NCBI GenBank assembly: GCA_021782815.1 | Contig: JAJXUO010000013.1 | Location: forward strand, 1-62,286 | DNA length: 62,286 nt | Direction of reading: 5' to 3' | From: Pseudomonadota bacterium | Lineage (GTDB): Bacteria; Pseudomonadota; Alphaproteobacteria; Rhodospirillales; Magnetospirillaceae | In this document: positions 43,885 through 51,827 of the stretch, in pieces | How positions within the stretch are numbered: the stretch's first letter is position 1 | Layout of the letters: every line of letters begins with the position of its first letter | Made by a program: the position numbers and the translations under genes | Notes under the pieces: model-generated | The model's input: the letters and a program-made list of their open reading frames with translations, nothing else | Database searches by the model: none | What the model was told of the DNA's origin: nothing

Positions 43885-43919
43885 TTCGTGACAATTCGTG
43901 ACAGGTAACTCTGTCACAG
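43885..43919 (+). promoter_or_regulatory. Candidate integrase arm-type sites, left end
   Basis: Two direct copies of TTCGTGACA (43885-43893, 43895-43903) and an inverted-type CTGTCACAG (43911-43919) lie between attL and the integrase gene. Related TGTGACA copies occur near the right end at 50824-50841. Confidence 0.5.
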
Positions 43920-43927
43920 GATCAGCG

Positions 43928-45001
43928 ATGGCGACCATCTGGGAGCGCGGCCCCTATCAATTCTGCGCCCGCGTGAGGCGCAACGGGGTGTCGCAGACCA
44001 AGACCTTCGAGACCAAGTCAGCCGCCGAGGAATGGGCGCGCATCATCGAGGGCAAGGTCACCGGCGACGAATACCAGGACCGCAGTCTCGCCCGTGACAC
44101 TTCGTTGTCACAAGCCTGCCAGTGGTTGGCCGACAGCCTGCCCGACACTCCGGACGCGAAGAACAAGCGGTCGAAGCTGCGCTATTGGCAGGGAACCGAG
44201 TTCGCCACCTATTCGTTGGTCAGCTTGCGGCCCGCCGACCTGATCCGCTGGCGCCGCAACGTGCTGGATGAAGATGGCGGTGGGGACGAGGCCGAATGCT
44301 CGGCCCAGACCGTGATCCACCGGCTCAACGTGCTCTCCCAGGTCTACAAGCTCTGGTCCCTGGCTCATGACCAGATGATCAACAACCCGGTGGGCGATAA
44401 CGTCCGCCCAAGCCATCCAAAGGGGCGGAATCGGCGGCTGCGGGAGGGCGAGGAGTGGCGACTGCTGAATGCCTGCCGGGCCTCGTCACGCAATTGGCTG
44501 CGTCCCGCTGTCGTCATCGCCCTGGAGACCTGCGTGCGTCAGTCCGAATTGGCGGGGTTGACGTGGGATCGGGTTCAGCTTGAGCACAAGAACCGCCTGG
44601 AACCCCACTGCGACCTGCTGATCACCAAGAATGGAGAGCCCCGGCGCGTTCCCTTGACCCCGCGAGCCATCGTTGCCTTCCGGATGCTGGGGCCGAAGAA
44701 GTCGGGCGGCGTTCTCCCTGTCGAGACCGGGCGGGGCATTGCGCATGCCTTCCGCGACGTGGTGACTGACGAGGCATTCCCAGACTTACGCTGGCACGAT
44801 CTCCGGCATGAGGGGATCAGCCGACTGTTCGAGCACACTGATCTCCGAGACCACGAGATCATGGCGATCAGCGGCCACATGCGGCCCGAGATGCTGGCGC
44901 GATACACACACCTTCGGGCTGACAGATTGGGGACTCGGCTGCGTGGCGGGAAATTCAACAGGGTAAGCCTGCGAAAATTATCTGATAATCACATCGGCTA
45001 A
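43928..45001 (+). CDS. Tyrosine site-specific integrase
   Basis: A 357-residue phage-type integrase. The N-terminal arm-binding region (IWERGPYQFCARVRRNG) is followed by a core-binding domain and the catalytic domain: Arg in ETCVRQSELAGLTW, HDLRH, His in SGHMRPEM and the nucleophile Tyr in ARYTHL. All are intact. It sits next to attL pointing inwards, as usual. The ATG at 43928 is preferred over an in-frame upstream start. Its 3' end overlaps the convergent PP2C gene by 24 bp. Confidence 0.95.
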   Translation: MATIWERGPYQFCARVRRNGVSQTKTFETKSAAEEWARIIEGKVTGDEYQDRSLARDTSLSQACQWLADSLPDTPDAKNKRSKLRYWQGTEFATYSLVSLRPADLIRWRRNVLDEDGGGDEAECSAQTVIHRLNVLSQVYKLWSLAHDQMINNPVGDNVRPSHPKGRNRRLREGEEWRLLNACRASSRNWLRPAVVIALETCVRQSELAGLTWDRVQLEHKNRLEPHCDLLITKNGEPRRVPLTPRAIVAFRMLGPKKSGGVLPVETGRGIAHAFRDVVTDEAFPDLRWHDLRHEGISRLFEHTDLRDHEIMAISGHMRPEMLARYTHLRADRLGTRLRGGKFNRVSLRKLSDNHIG

Positions 45002-45643
45002 TATTGCTGTTGCATCATCATCAACATCGCTGTTTGCGATAGCGTTTATAACAATATCAGCATCAGTGACATCCACCGTTTCGCCTGCGCCGTCAGTAAA
45101 CATAAGGACTCTGCAGCTTTGCGCGCTAAAACTTGCTAAATGTAAGGTGCCTCCATTCGGTGTTCCGCCGCCTATGGCGTTTGTCAGAATTTTTCTTCCA
45201 AAAACATCAATTGAATCTTGGGTTGTCTGAAAAATATCCCCGTCTGCGAAAAAAAGTTTCATTACGCAGTCGCCTGCCCAAAATATGTGAAATATTTTAT
45301 CAAATAACAGGGCTCCTGCTAGCGCAGCGCCAGGAGGATAATGTCGGCTTTTTCTGCCAAGAAGCTCCCCAGTCGCAGTGATTTTTCTAGAAATTTCATC
45401 GAAATCAGTTATTTCTTTTGTCGCCAGCAAGAGCGTCGATAAAACAGTATTGGCCGCGCTGGCGCCATCCGAATGTCCCCCGATACCGTCAGCAACAGCA
45501 AGAAGAACCCTGTCGCGACATTGGAACTCATCGGACGCTGTGGCCCAATCCATCTGAATTATTTGATTGTCAACGAGCGCAGCATCCTCGTTCTGCGGTT
45601 TAGATCGACCCTTTTTTGTCACATATCTTGTGGAAATATTCAT
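44978..45643 (-). CDS. PP2C-family Ser/Thr phosphatase
   Basis: A 221-residue phosphatase. Metal-binding and catalytic motifs are all there: KPQNED (Asp20), VADGIGGHSDG (Asp52), WAGD, FTDGAGE and DDDAT (208-212). Its ATG overlaps the stop of the SIR2-kinase gene (ATGA), so both are made together. It would remove phosphates placed by that kinase and hold it in check. Base composition is clearly AT-richer than the chromosome. There is no membrane segment. Confidence 0.9.
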   Translation of the reverse strand: MNISTRYVTKKGRSKPQNEDAALVDNQIIQMDWATASDEFQCRDRVLLAVADGIGGHSDGASAANTVLSTLLLATKEITDFDEISRKITATGELLGRKSRHYPPGAALAGALLFDKIFHIFWAGDCVMKLFFADGDIFQTTQDSIDVFGRKILTNAIGGGTPNGGTLHLASFSAQSCRVLMFTDGAGETVDVTDADIVINAIANSDVDDDATAILADVIIR

Positions 45644-48009
45644 GAGAAATCAAAAAGTTTATCGATATCGCATATAGATGCAACAACAGTGATGGCATCC
45701 TGTAGAACCCTGTCAACGGTAATTCCAGCCTTAACTACCGCAGCATTAAGCGACTTCGACGCTTCAAAAACTGACCATCCAGACCCGCGTAGGCGAGATG
45801 TGAACTGTTCAAAGGCTTGTGGGAGGTATTTTGCAACAGTTTTGTATTGTTCATTTCCAACGGACGTATATGACATCATCAAATCAATGACGCCTTTCGC
45901 TTCATTGGGGGAGATGGTCAATTGGACACCGCTAGCAAAAGAAGCGGTGACCGCACGTGACTGTTCGTCCCAAGAGTAGGTCTTATGGGGCATCGCACGT
46001 GCAAAAATCTCCTCGCTCCATAACTCTGCAGACTCTTCACTCTCCGGGTGTCGGCATACCTGCAGAAGAGTTTCAAGTTCTGCGCAGACATCGCTAAAAT
46101 CAGGTCGCAGTGCCTGCTCCTTTCTGGTCGCCGCGCAAATGAGCCTTGCTAGGCGCGTTGTTAGCGACTGCCAATGGTGGAAAGAATTTTGCCGCACTTT
46201 CTTCAGAACGTTGTCGTTCCAATCAGCGGATAGGCTGTCACCTGCAACTGGATGCTTCTTAGTGAGCATAAAATACAAGGTCATGGCCAAGCCATAAGAG
46301 TCCACGGCAGTATGCCGAGTGGACACTCCTGATCCCCTTGAGATTTGTTCAGGAGCTAGGTAGCCAAGCGCAGTTGTTGCGTGGGACGAAATCGACTTTT
46401 CAAGAGCGTTTTTATGCCAAGAAAGGTCAAAATCAAGAACTACTACATCCCTTTTTCGATCCTCATCGCTATATAGATCACGAATCATTATGTTGGACGG
46501 CCTGATGTCCCGGTGAAGAACTCTTTCCGGAAGAAGGTGTCCACGCATTATGATAGATGCAACCTTATACCCAATGTCGAGTATATCGTCGACGTCAGAT
46601 ACTAATGCAGATTCAACTGCGCGCTCGAGAGTGTCACCGTTTATAAATTCCATAATAACCGCGGGTGGCAACTCGAAGGCCTTTAGGTAGGGAACCATTC
46701 CTCCGACCTTTCTATTGGCCAGAATATGCATTGATGCGACGCCACGCCGGAAGCTACCCAGCATTTTCTCGTCGCTTCGGACTTCTTGTCTGAGAATTTT
46801 TACAGCCACGTCGATCCCGTCGGCGTCGACGGCTCTATAAACAGTTCCGAAGGCGCCAGATCCAACTTCCTCTTGAATTTTAAACCCGAAAAATTCGTTT
46901 TCTCCGTTTTTTAGGCCTACATGCCAAGAATAAAATATGGGCCGTGAATACTCCTCACAAAACGCCGCAAATTTTGGATAGGGTGGCGTGTCTTCTCTCA
47001 ACAAGCGAGCCGCCTCCGAGTTCAGAACGGCACGAATACGTTCCGGAGATTCCTTGGAAAGTTCTTCCGGCGTTTGTAGGCAGAGGTCGGGGAATGAATC
47101 GGGAACTACGGGCAGGGGCACATCATCAGCTGTTCGTGACTGATGAATTTTTTCTAGGATTTCTTTGATCCGTGCGGTGTGTTCGTCATCTGAGTTGGCT
47201 TCGTAGCGAATCAGGCGGATCCCGGCCTTCTCAGCCCAGGCGTCAGTTTCCTCATCTCTTCTGTGGGTAATCCAAAAATGGCCGCCAAAATCTATGCCGC
47301 TAGACACTAGCTTCTCAACAATGCCGCCAGCAGCTCTGTCATCCGCGCTCAGGCCGACAAAAACAATTGTCTTGCTTCCAAATAACGTTGATACAAAAGA
47401 TTGGTATTCTCTCTTTGCCTGCAAAGAGCGAATGTCGCGTAGGCGGAATATCCAGCTATCGGTGTCATCGTGAATACCGTGCATATTCACGACGAATTGC
47501 CGGTTTGAGCGAAGAATATGATGAAAGCGGCCGCAATCCTGTCCAGTAAATTCAACGGGGACTGCCCTCTTCACCTCCGCGAAGCCTCTTGACGCAAAGC
47601 GGTCGAGGTTCAGCGTAACTATTCCATCAATCTTCATGCTCCACATATAACGGTAGAGCTCTGGAATTGGTGAGTTTCCTACATTGGTGAGTGCACTTCG
47701 AATTTCCGCCACATAGGAAGCGTGATGAAGCGTGTCGTAAAGTCTATCAAATGCGGACCAGTAATCTTTGAGTAGCAAAGTGCGAGCGATCTCATCCCGC
47801 ATCGCGTCTCCGGCACGCTTCTCCAGACTGGAGGCTTTTTTGCGGGCTGCCTTAATAAGCTGATCGCGCAGCCCGAGCCAGGTGGGGAGATTTGCAGGGC
47901 GGCTTAATCCTGCACCGATCCAAAATACCGGGCGGGCCACACCTTCGGCGTAGCGTGCCGCCAGTTCGATCAGCGCGGACTGCTGAAAATCAGTTCCCCC
48001 ATCAGGCAT
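45640..48009 (-). CDS. SIR2-like domain fused to Hanks-type Ser/Thr kinase, candidate defence effector
   Basis: A 789-residue protein. Residues about 10-290 form a SIR2-like domain: FWIGAGLSRPANLPTW (31-44), TLNLD (132-136), NMHG with His177, and FVGLSADD. In known defence proteins this fold cleaves NAD. Residues about 375-650 form a protein kinase: GSGAFGTVY loop, Lys404 in VAVKIL, HRDIRPSN (Asp501), DFD in place of DFG (526-528), GYLAPEQ. The last about 140 residues are unassigned. No membrane segment is seen. The codon and base use is foreign to the chromosome. Confidence 0.85.
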   Translation of the reverse strand: MPDGGTDFQQSALIELAARYAEGVARPVFWIGAGLSRPANLPTWLGLRDQLIKAARKKASSLEKRAGDAMRDEIARTLLLKDYWSAFDRLYDTLHHASYVAEIRSALTNVGNSPIPELYRYMWSMKIDGIVTLNLDRFASRGFAEVKRAVPVEFTGQDCGRFHHILRSNRQFVVNMHGIHDDTDSWIFRLRDIRSLQAKREYQSFVSTLFGSKTIVFVGLSADDRAAGGIVEKLVSSGIDFGGHFWITHRRDEETDAWAEKAGIRLIRYEANSDDEHTARIKEILEKIHQSRTADDVPLPVVPDSFPDLCLQTPEELSKESPERIRAVLNSEAARLLREDTPPYPKFAAFCEEYSRPIFYSWHVGLKNGENEFFGFKIQEEVGSGAFGTVYRAVDADGIDVAVKILRQEVRSDEKMLGSFRRGVASMHILANRKVGGMVPYLKAFELPPAVIMEFINGDTLERAVESALVSDVDDILDIGYKVASIIMRGHLLPERVLHRDIRPSNIMIRDLYSDEDRKRDVVVLDFDLSWHKNALEKSISSHATTALGYLAPEQISRGSGVSTRHTAVDSYGLAMTLYFMLTKKHPVAGDSLSADWNDNVLKKVRQNSFHHWQSLTTRLARLICAATRKEQALRPDFSDVCAELETLLQVCRHPESEESAELWSEEIFARAMPHKTYSWDEQSRAVTASFASGVQLTISPNEAKGVIDLMMSYTSVGNEQYKTVAKYLPQAFEQFTSRLRGSGWSVFEASKSLNAAVVKAGITVDRVLQDAITVVASICDIDKLFDFS

Positions 48010-48157
48010 AGGACATCTCCCAAATGGCTAGCGGAAGTGTGCCGCATTTTTTTGGGCGCTTCCACTGCAGATTCGCACGCGGTAGTTGGCTTGGCGCGTG
48101 CTGCGACCGGGAGGTGGTGATAATGGCTGGATTTTGGCTTGATCGGGGAAAGGGTGG

Positions 48158-48197
48158 CGTTACTCTTTAGTCAATGTCGGTTGAATGAAGTGTAACG
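48158..48197 (+). promoter_or_regulatory. 40-bp imperfect palindrome upstream of the resolvase (res-like site)
   Basis: A 17-bp left arm starting CGTTACTCTTTAG and a 17-bp right arm ending AAGTGTAACG match at 14 of 17 positions around a 6-bp centre. It lies 9 bp before the resolvase ATG, where resolvase crossover or operator sites are often found. The divergent promoters of resolvase and SIR2-kinase genes should also be in this 197-bp gap. Confidence 0.5.
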
Positions 48198-48206
48198 AGT
48201 GCTGAA

Positions 48207-48896
48207 ATGGCCAACGGAAAGTTCATCGCCTATCTAAGAGTGTCCACCGATCGACAGGGGCGCTCCGGTCTCGGGCTGGAGGCCCAGCGTGAAGCGATCA
48301 CGCGCCACCTGAACGGTGGTAACTGGCAGCTCTTAGCTGAAGTCGTCGAGATCGAGAGCGGTCGGAAGAACGATCGCCCTCGACTGGCGGAGGCGCTGGC
48401 GCTGTGCCGTCTCCACAATGCGACGCTGATCATCGCCAAGCTAGACCGGCTGGCCCGCAATGTCGCCTTCATCGCGAATCTGATGGAAGCAGGCGTCGAA
48501 TTCACTGCCTGCGACTTCCCCCAGGCCAACCGCCTGACGATCCATGTCCTCGCCGCCGTCGCAGAGCATGAGCGAGAGATGATTAGCAAGCGGACGAAAG
48601 AGGCGCTGGCCGCCGCCAAAGCGCGTGGGTCGAAACTGGGTGGCCGCCGTCCCGGTGCCCTGCCCAATGCCGAGGAAGCTCGCCAGAAGGGGCGAGAAGC
48701 CCTCATGCAGAAGGCGTCCAAGCGGGCGATCGACCTAGTGCCGGTGATTGCCGCCATCCGCGCCGATGGAGCCGACAGCCTGCGTCAGATCGCTGCCGGG
48801 CTGAACCATCGTGGAATTCCGACATCACGCGGCGGGCTTTGGTCGGCCACGCAGGTCCAGCGGGTCTTGAATCGACAATCGTTGCCATCGGCCTGA
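48207..48896 (+). CDS. Serine recombinase (resolvase/invertase family)
   Basis: A 229-residue protein. FIAYLRVSTDRQGRSGLGLE carries the catalytic Ser in RVSTDRQ; KLDRLARNVAFI and AEHEREMISKRTKEAL complete the catalytic core. The C-terminal DNA-binding part ends in a recombinase-type helix-turn-helix (LRQIAAGLNHRGIPTSRGG). It could resolve multimers or replication intermediates of the element, or invert a segment. Confidence 0.93.
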   Translation: MANGKFIAYLRVSTDRQGRSGLGLEAQREAITRHLNGGNWQLLAEVVEIESGRKNDRPRLAEALALCRLHNATLIIAKLDRLARNVAFIANLMEAGVEFTACDFPQANRLTIHVLAAVAEHEREMISKRTKEALAAAKARGSKLGGRRPGALPNAEEARQKGREALMQKASKRAIDLVPVIAAIRADGADSLRQIAAGLNHRGIPTSRGGLWSATQVQRVLNRQSLPSA

Positions 48897-49081
48897 CTAT
48901 CAAAATGCGCGAAAGGAGACGAATCTCGTCTCCCCGATCTTCTTGATTTCCAAGGCGTCTTAGCCCATCCCGCCATCCGCCTTCAGTATGAAAAAGATTG
49001 GCGAGAGCAAATTCACCGCGAGTAGCGTGAACTGGCCGCTATAATGACGTCTATCTGTCCATTCTCGATCTACGCCAACTC

Positions 49082-49711
49082 ATGCCCATCAAGCCCTTCT
49101 CCCGCAGCCATCGTCCTAATGATCCCGGTTTCTCTGTCGATGTTCCCATCCAGTGGCGTTCTCTGAGCAGCCTGTCTGAGCTGTGGTTCTATGCCCTGGC
49201 GATCAAGGAGATGGGTAAGCCAATCGCCTTCACTTTGCATATGACGACGAAGACGAAGCAGATGATGGCGAGGAGCAGCCTGTCGCCGCAGCAGTTCATC
49301 GCCAAGAGGTTTCGCGACCAGCTCCCTGGCACTCCCTTCTTCTTCGTTCTGGAGACCACTAGGGCAGGCGAGGTCCATGTTCATGGCGTGGTTTCCCTTC
49401 AAGGTGACGACCAGCTCAAGCTAGAGAGGCAGCTCTACAAGATCGCCGGTGATCGAAGGAAGCTGCGCCCCGGCGTCGAGCAGAACTTCTACCACCAGCG
49501 CGCCCTTCGGCTTGAGCAGTGCGACCTGAACAGGAACTACGGCGGTCGCAATGGAATCTTCGGCTGGGCGACCTACTGCTCGAAGCAGATCCGCAAGTTC
49601 TCCTCGCCGCAGATCGCCCGTTCGCTGGATGTCTCGAAGCTGGCCCGGCAGATCCATCAGGAAGTCGTGGGAACCCTCACGCCGCAAGTGAGTCTTTCGT
49701 CTGCGGCCTGA
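49082..49711 (+). CDS. HUH-type replication initiator (Rep-like)
   Basis: A 209-residue protein with the three motifs of rolling-circle Rep endonucleases in order: IAFTLHM (about 48-54, motif I), EVHVHGVVSL with His99-x-His101 (motif II, metal binding), and TYCSKQ with Tyr165-x-x-Lys168 (motif III, nicking tyrosine). I recognise the pattern, not a named family. Its presence implies that the excised circle can replicate or be nicked for transfer. The start is ATG after a weak ribosome-binding site. Confidence 0.65.
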   Translation: MPIKPFSRSHRPNDPGFSVDVPIQWRSLSSLSELWFYALAIKEMGKPIAFTLHMTTKTKQMMARSSLSPQQFIAKRFRDQLPGTPFFFVLETTRAGEVHVHGVVSLQGDDQLKLERQLYKIAGDRRKLRPGVEQNFYHQRALRLEQCDLNRNYGGRNGIFGWATYCSKQIRKFSSPQIARSLDVSKLARQIHQEVVGTLTPQVSLSSAA

Positions 49712-50207
49712 GATCGGCGGCGGCTGACGGCCTGCCCTGGTCAAGGTCATTACCGACAGAGCCCCCGGGATCACGAAGTCCTAGAAGGCGGCGGCACAGC
49801 CCTGGAGGGTCCAGCGTTCGTTCCGATCCTTGCCGGGGCATCCTTACACAGCCAGAAAGCCGCTCAGAGAGTGGCTGGCGGGAGTTCGCTGCTTTGCCTC
49901 CCCAAGGGGCGACCAGCCCGGTTCCTCCAGCCAACGACAGCCGCAGCGGCTTTGTAATGGGTAGGCACTGTCTCCTTTCTCGTGGAGAGTTGGTGCATCA
50001 ATCCAAGGGCTGATGCCATGAGAGACATGAGCGCCGGAGTGAGAGGGACAGACAGCAAAGCCAATGTCCTACATGAAGTTGCTCGCACGAACCTTGTCGG
50101 ACCGGGAAAAGCCGCGTCGCTTCATTCGACGGCTTCGGCCAATTTTTGCTTACAGGGCAAGAACGCTTGGAAATCTGCGGATTATGGGGCCGATATAAGT
50201 TCCGAAA
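49712..50207. other. Non-coding stretch after rep
   Basis: No convincing gene on either strand: the long open frames here are GC-driven shadows with low-complexity Ser/Pro/Arg content. It may hold the replication origin together with the repeats at 50208-50240. Confidence 0.4.
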
Positions 50208-50240
50208 AGTCGATGAAAAGTCGATGAAATGTCGATGGGT
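50208..50240 (+). repeat. Iteron-like 11-bp repeats
   Basis: AGTCGATGAAA occurs twice in direct succession (50208-50218, 50219-50229), followed by TGTCGATGGGT (50230-50240). The 11-bp spacing is one helical turn, as in initiator- or excisionase-binding arrays. Confidence 0.6.
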
Positions 50241-50321
50241 TTCGACCGAAAAAAGTTGTGCTTACACATGGGCCGTCGCCAACGCTCACGTCACGGCACC
50301 ATAACTTCAATGTCAAAAGGG

Positions 50322-50570
50322 CTACGCCGCTATCAGGTCTCGCCTTGCCACCTGTTCCGCCTTGGTCGGACGTCCTCGCCGCGTCTTGGGCTTGGAAGCA
50401 ACAAGCGAGTCGAGATGCCTCTCAATGTCAACCCGGCGCAGCAGAGGCTTCGTGCCGACGCGAATGATCGGGATGACGCTGGCAGCGATCCAGCCGTCAA
50501 CAACTCGCTGGCTGATCGGATAGAACTGCGGAACCTGAAGGCGGCTTAGGTAAGGAGGGATGGAGGACAT
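50322..50570 (-). CDS. Excisionase/AlpA-like small DNA-binding protein
   Basis: An 82-residue protein. PQFYPISQRVVDGWIAASVI is a MerR-type helix-turn-helix start (HTH_17 pattern), followed by the wing IIRVGTKPLLRRVDIERHLDSL and a basic C-terminus KTRRGRPTKAEQ. Such proteins act as recombination directionality factors or activators of integrase genes. It lies near the right end of the element. The 364 bp from here to attR hold no other gene. Confidence 0.7.
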   Translation of the reverse strand: MSSIPPYLSRLQVPQFYPISQRVVDGWIAASVIPIIRVGTKPLLRRVDIERHLDSLVASKPKTRRGRPTKAEQVARRDLIAA

Positions 50571-50823
50571 GCTTTGACCCTGAATGGGATCGCGAGCCCC
50601 GCTCTGGGCTTCGATCGGTCCGGCCCCTCGGCCAGCATTCCTTGGGTCGCATTATCCGCGAGTGTGGTTCCTGCTTCTGACCGACGTTGACGATCAGGGC
50701 CGACATGCCACACCATGTTCTTCGGCCAGGGAGAGCACCCAAAAGGCATTATAGCGAGACCTTCTTTCTTTCTCGCAAAAAAATGCATCGACTTGCACAT
50801 CCAGGATTTCATGTCTCAAATCA

Positions 50824-50841
50824 TGTGACAGATTGTGACAC
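50824..50841 (+). promoter_or_regulatory. Candidate integrase arm-type sites, right end
   Basis: TGTGACA occurs at 50824-50830 and 50835-50841, matching the GTGACA core repeated beside attL. Confidence 0.45.
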
Positions 50842-50934
50842 GAGAGAGGGGAGTTGATGCAGCTTCATGCAATTCCATGCAACATAACGCATTGATTTTT
50901 AACGATATGACCGTAATGAAGGGGGCTCTGGACG

Positions 50935-50981
50935 GCTTCCCAAGCTTACGACGAGGGTTCGATTCCCTTCACCCGCTCCAA
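50935..50981 (+). repeat. attR, 47-bp direct repeat of the tRNA-Gly 3' half
   Basis: Identical to 43792-43838. The sequence before it is unrelated to the tRNA 5' half, so this is not a tRNA gene but the right junction of the element. Confidence 0.93.
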
Positions 50982-51134
50982 TCTCTCCCACAAAATCAGC
51001 TGGTTAACCCTCTCGGCATGATGCTGGTGGGGGCTGATGGCACCCGGAAATACCCGGTGATCGCTTGCGCGGTTTCGGGTTGGGCGCTTTTCTCTCTCTC
51101 CAAAGAAAGTCCTTTTGAGCGTCCCTCTCAGCCC

Positions 51135-51166
51135 TTGACCGTTATGCGTTCCATAACGCATAATAT
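51135..51166 (+). promoter_or_regulatory. Promoter and operator of higBA
   Basis: TTGACC (51135-51140), 18-bp spacer, CATAAT (51159-51164). TTATGCG-TTCCATAA-CGCATAA (51142-51163) is an inverted repeat covering spacer and -10, a typical antitoxin operator. The predicted start of transcription falls on or next to the higB ATG at 51172, so the mRNA may be leaderless. Confidence 0.65.
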
Positions 51167-51171
51167 GAGCC

Positions 51172-51492
51172 ATGCCGATCAAGTCAATTGCGGATAAGCG
51201 AAGCGCCGATTTCGCCGCCGGAAAGCGCATCAAGGAATTCCAGTCCTTCGAGCGCCAGGCCATCAAGGCGCTGACCAAGCTGAACGCCTCCGCCCGGCTG
51301 GTGGAACTGCGTAATCCGCCCTCCAACCGCTTCGAGGCGTTGGGCGGGGATCGCAAGGGACAATACAGCATCCGCATCAATGACCAGTGGCGCGTTTGTT
51401 TCCGCTGGGCCTTCAGCGAGCCCATCGACAACCAAGACCCCTTAATGATCCCCGGCGATGCCGTTGACGTCGAGATCACCGATTACCACTGA
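51172..51492 (+). CDS. higB: HigB-type (RelE family) toxin
   Basis: A 106-residue basic protein. NPPSNRFEALGGDRKGQYSI and RINDQWRVCFRW are signatures of plasmid-maintenance killer (HigB) toxins, ribosome-dependent mRNA endonucleases. It is slightly longer than usual through its N-terminal SIADKRSADFAAGKRIKEF. It precedes the antitoxin, the standard higBA order. Confidence 0.88.
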   Translation: MPIKSIADKRSADFAAGKRIKEFQSFERQAIKALTKLNASARLVELRNPPSNRFEALGGDRKGQYSIRINDQWRVCFRWAFSEPIDNQDPLMIPGDAVDVEITDYH

Positions 51493-51499
51493 GGCCGCC

Positions 51500-51808
51500 A
51501 TGAGCTACCCCGCCGTCGATAACCTCCCCCCCATCCATCCAGGCGAAATCCTGCGCGATGAGTTGGAAGCCCTGTCCATGAGCGCCCGCAAGTTCGCCGA
51601 GCATATCCGGGTGCCGCCCAATGCGGTGACGGGCATCCTGAACGGGACCCGCGGCGTCTCCGCCCAGATGGCCCTGCGTCTGGGCCAAGCCTTCGGCACC
51701 GGGCCGGGCTATTGGATGCGCTTGCAGGATACCTATGAGGAAAAGTGCGCTCGGGCTGAACTGGCCGGAGTGCTGGAGCAGATCGGCCAATTGCCGGCGG
51801 CGGAATAA
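51500..51808 (+). CDS. higA: HigA-type antitoxin
   Basis: A 102-residue protein with the HigA helix-turn-helix: PIHPGEILRDELEALSMSAR and GILNGTRGVSAQMALRLGQA, then GYWMRLQDTYE. It binds HigB and represses the operon through the palindrome at 51142-51163. It starts 7 bp after higB. Confidence 0.9.
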   Translation: MSYPAVDNLPPIHPGEILRDELEALSMSARKFAEHIRVPPNAVTGILNGTRGVSAQMALRLGQAFGTGPGYWMRLQDTYEEKCARAELAGVLEQIGQLPAAE

Positions 51809-51827
51809 GACGCTTTCCGGAGTTGGG

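Larger units (their letters stand above)
43792..50981 (+). mobile_element. Integrative element in tRNA-Gly(CCC), about 7.1 kb
   Basis: It is bounded by a perfect 47-bp direct repeat. Gene order: tyrosine integrase, PP2C phosphatase and SIR2-kinase (both reversed), serine resolvase, HUH-type Rep, excisionase-like protein. The cargo around 45.0-48.0 kb is visibly AT-richer than the flanks. No conjugation or phage structural genes are present, so it is a small mobilisable or satellite-like island. Confidence 0.9.

Noticed and set aside
49519-50013. 164-residue plus-strand frame after rep
   Set aside because: It overlaps rep by 193 bp in another frame and is Ser/Pro/Arg low-complexity; no ribosome-binding site or family.
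50546-50812. 88-residue minus-strand frame next to the excisionase-like gene
   Set aside because: No ribosome-binding site, no family, and codon use unlike the neighbours; too weak to call.
50935-50981. Second tRNA-Gly gene
   Set aside because: Only the 3' 47 bases are present; the 5' half does not pair, so it is attR and not a tRNA.
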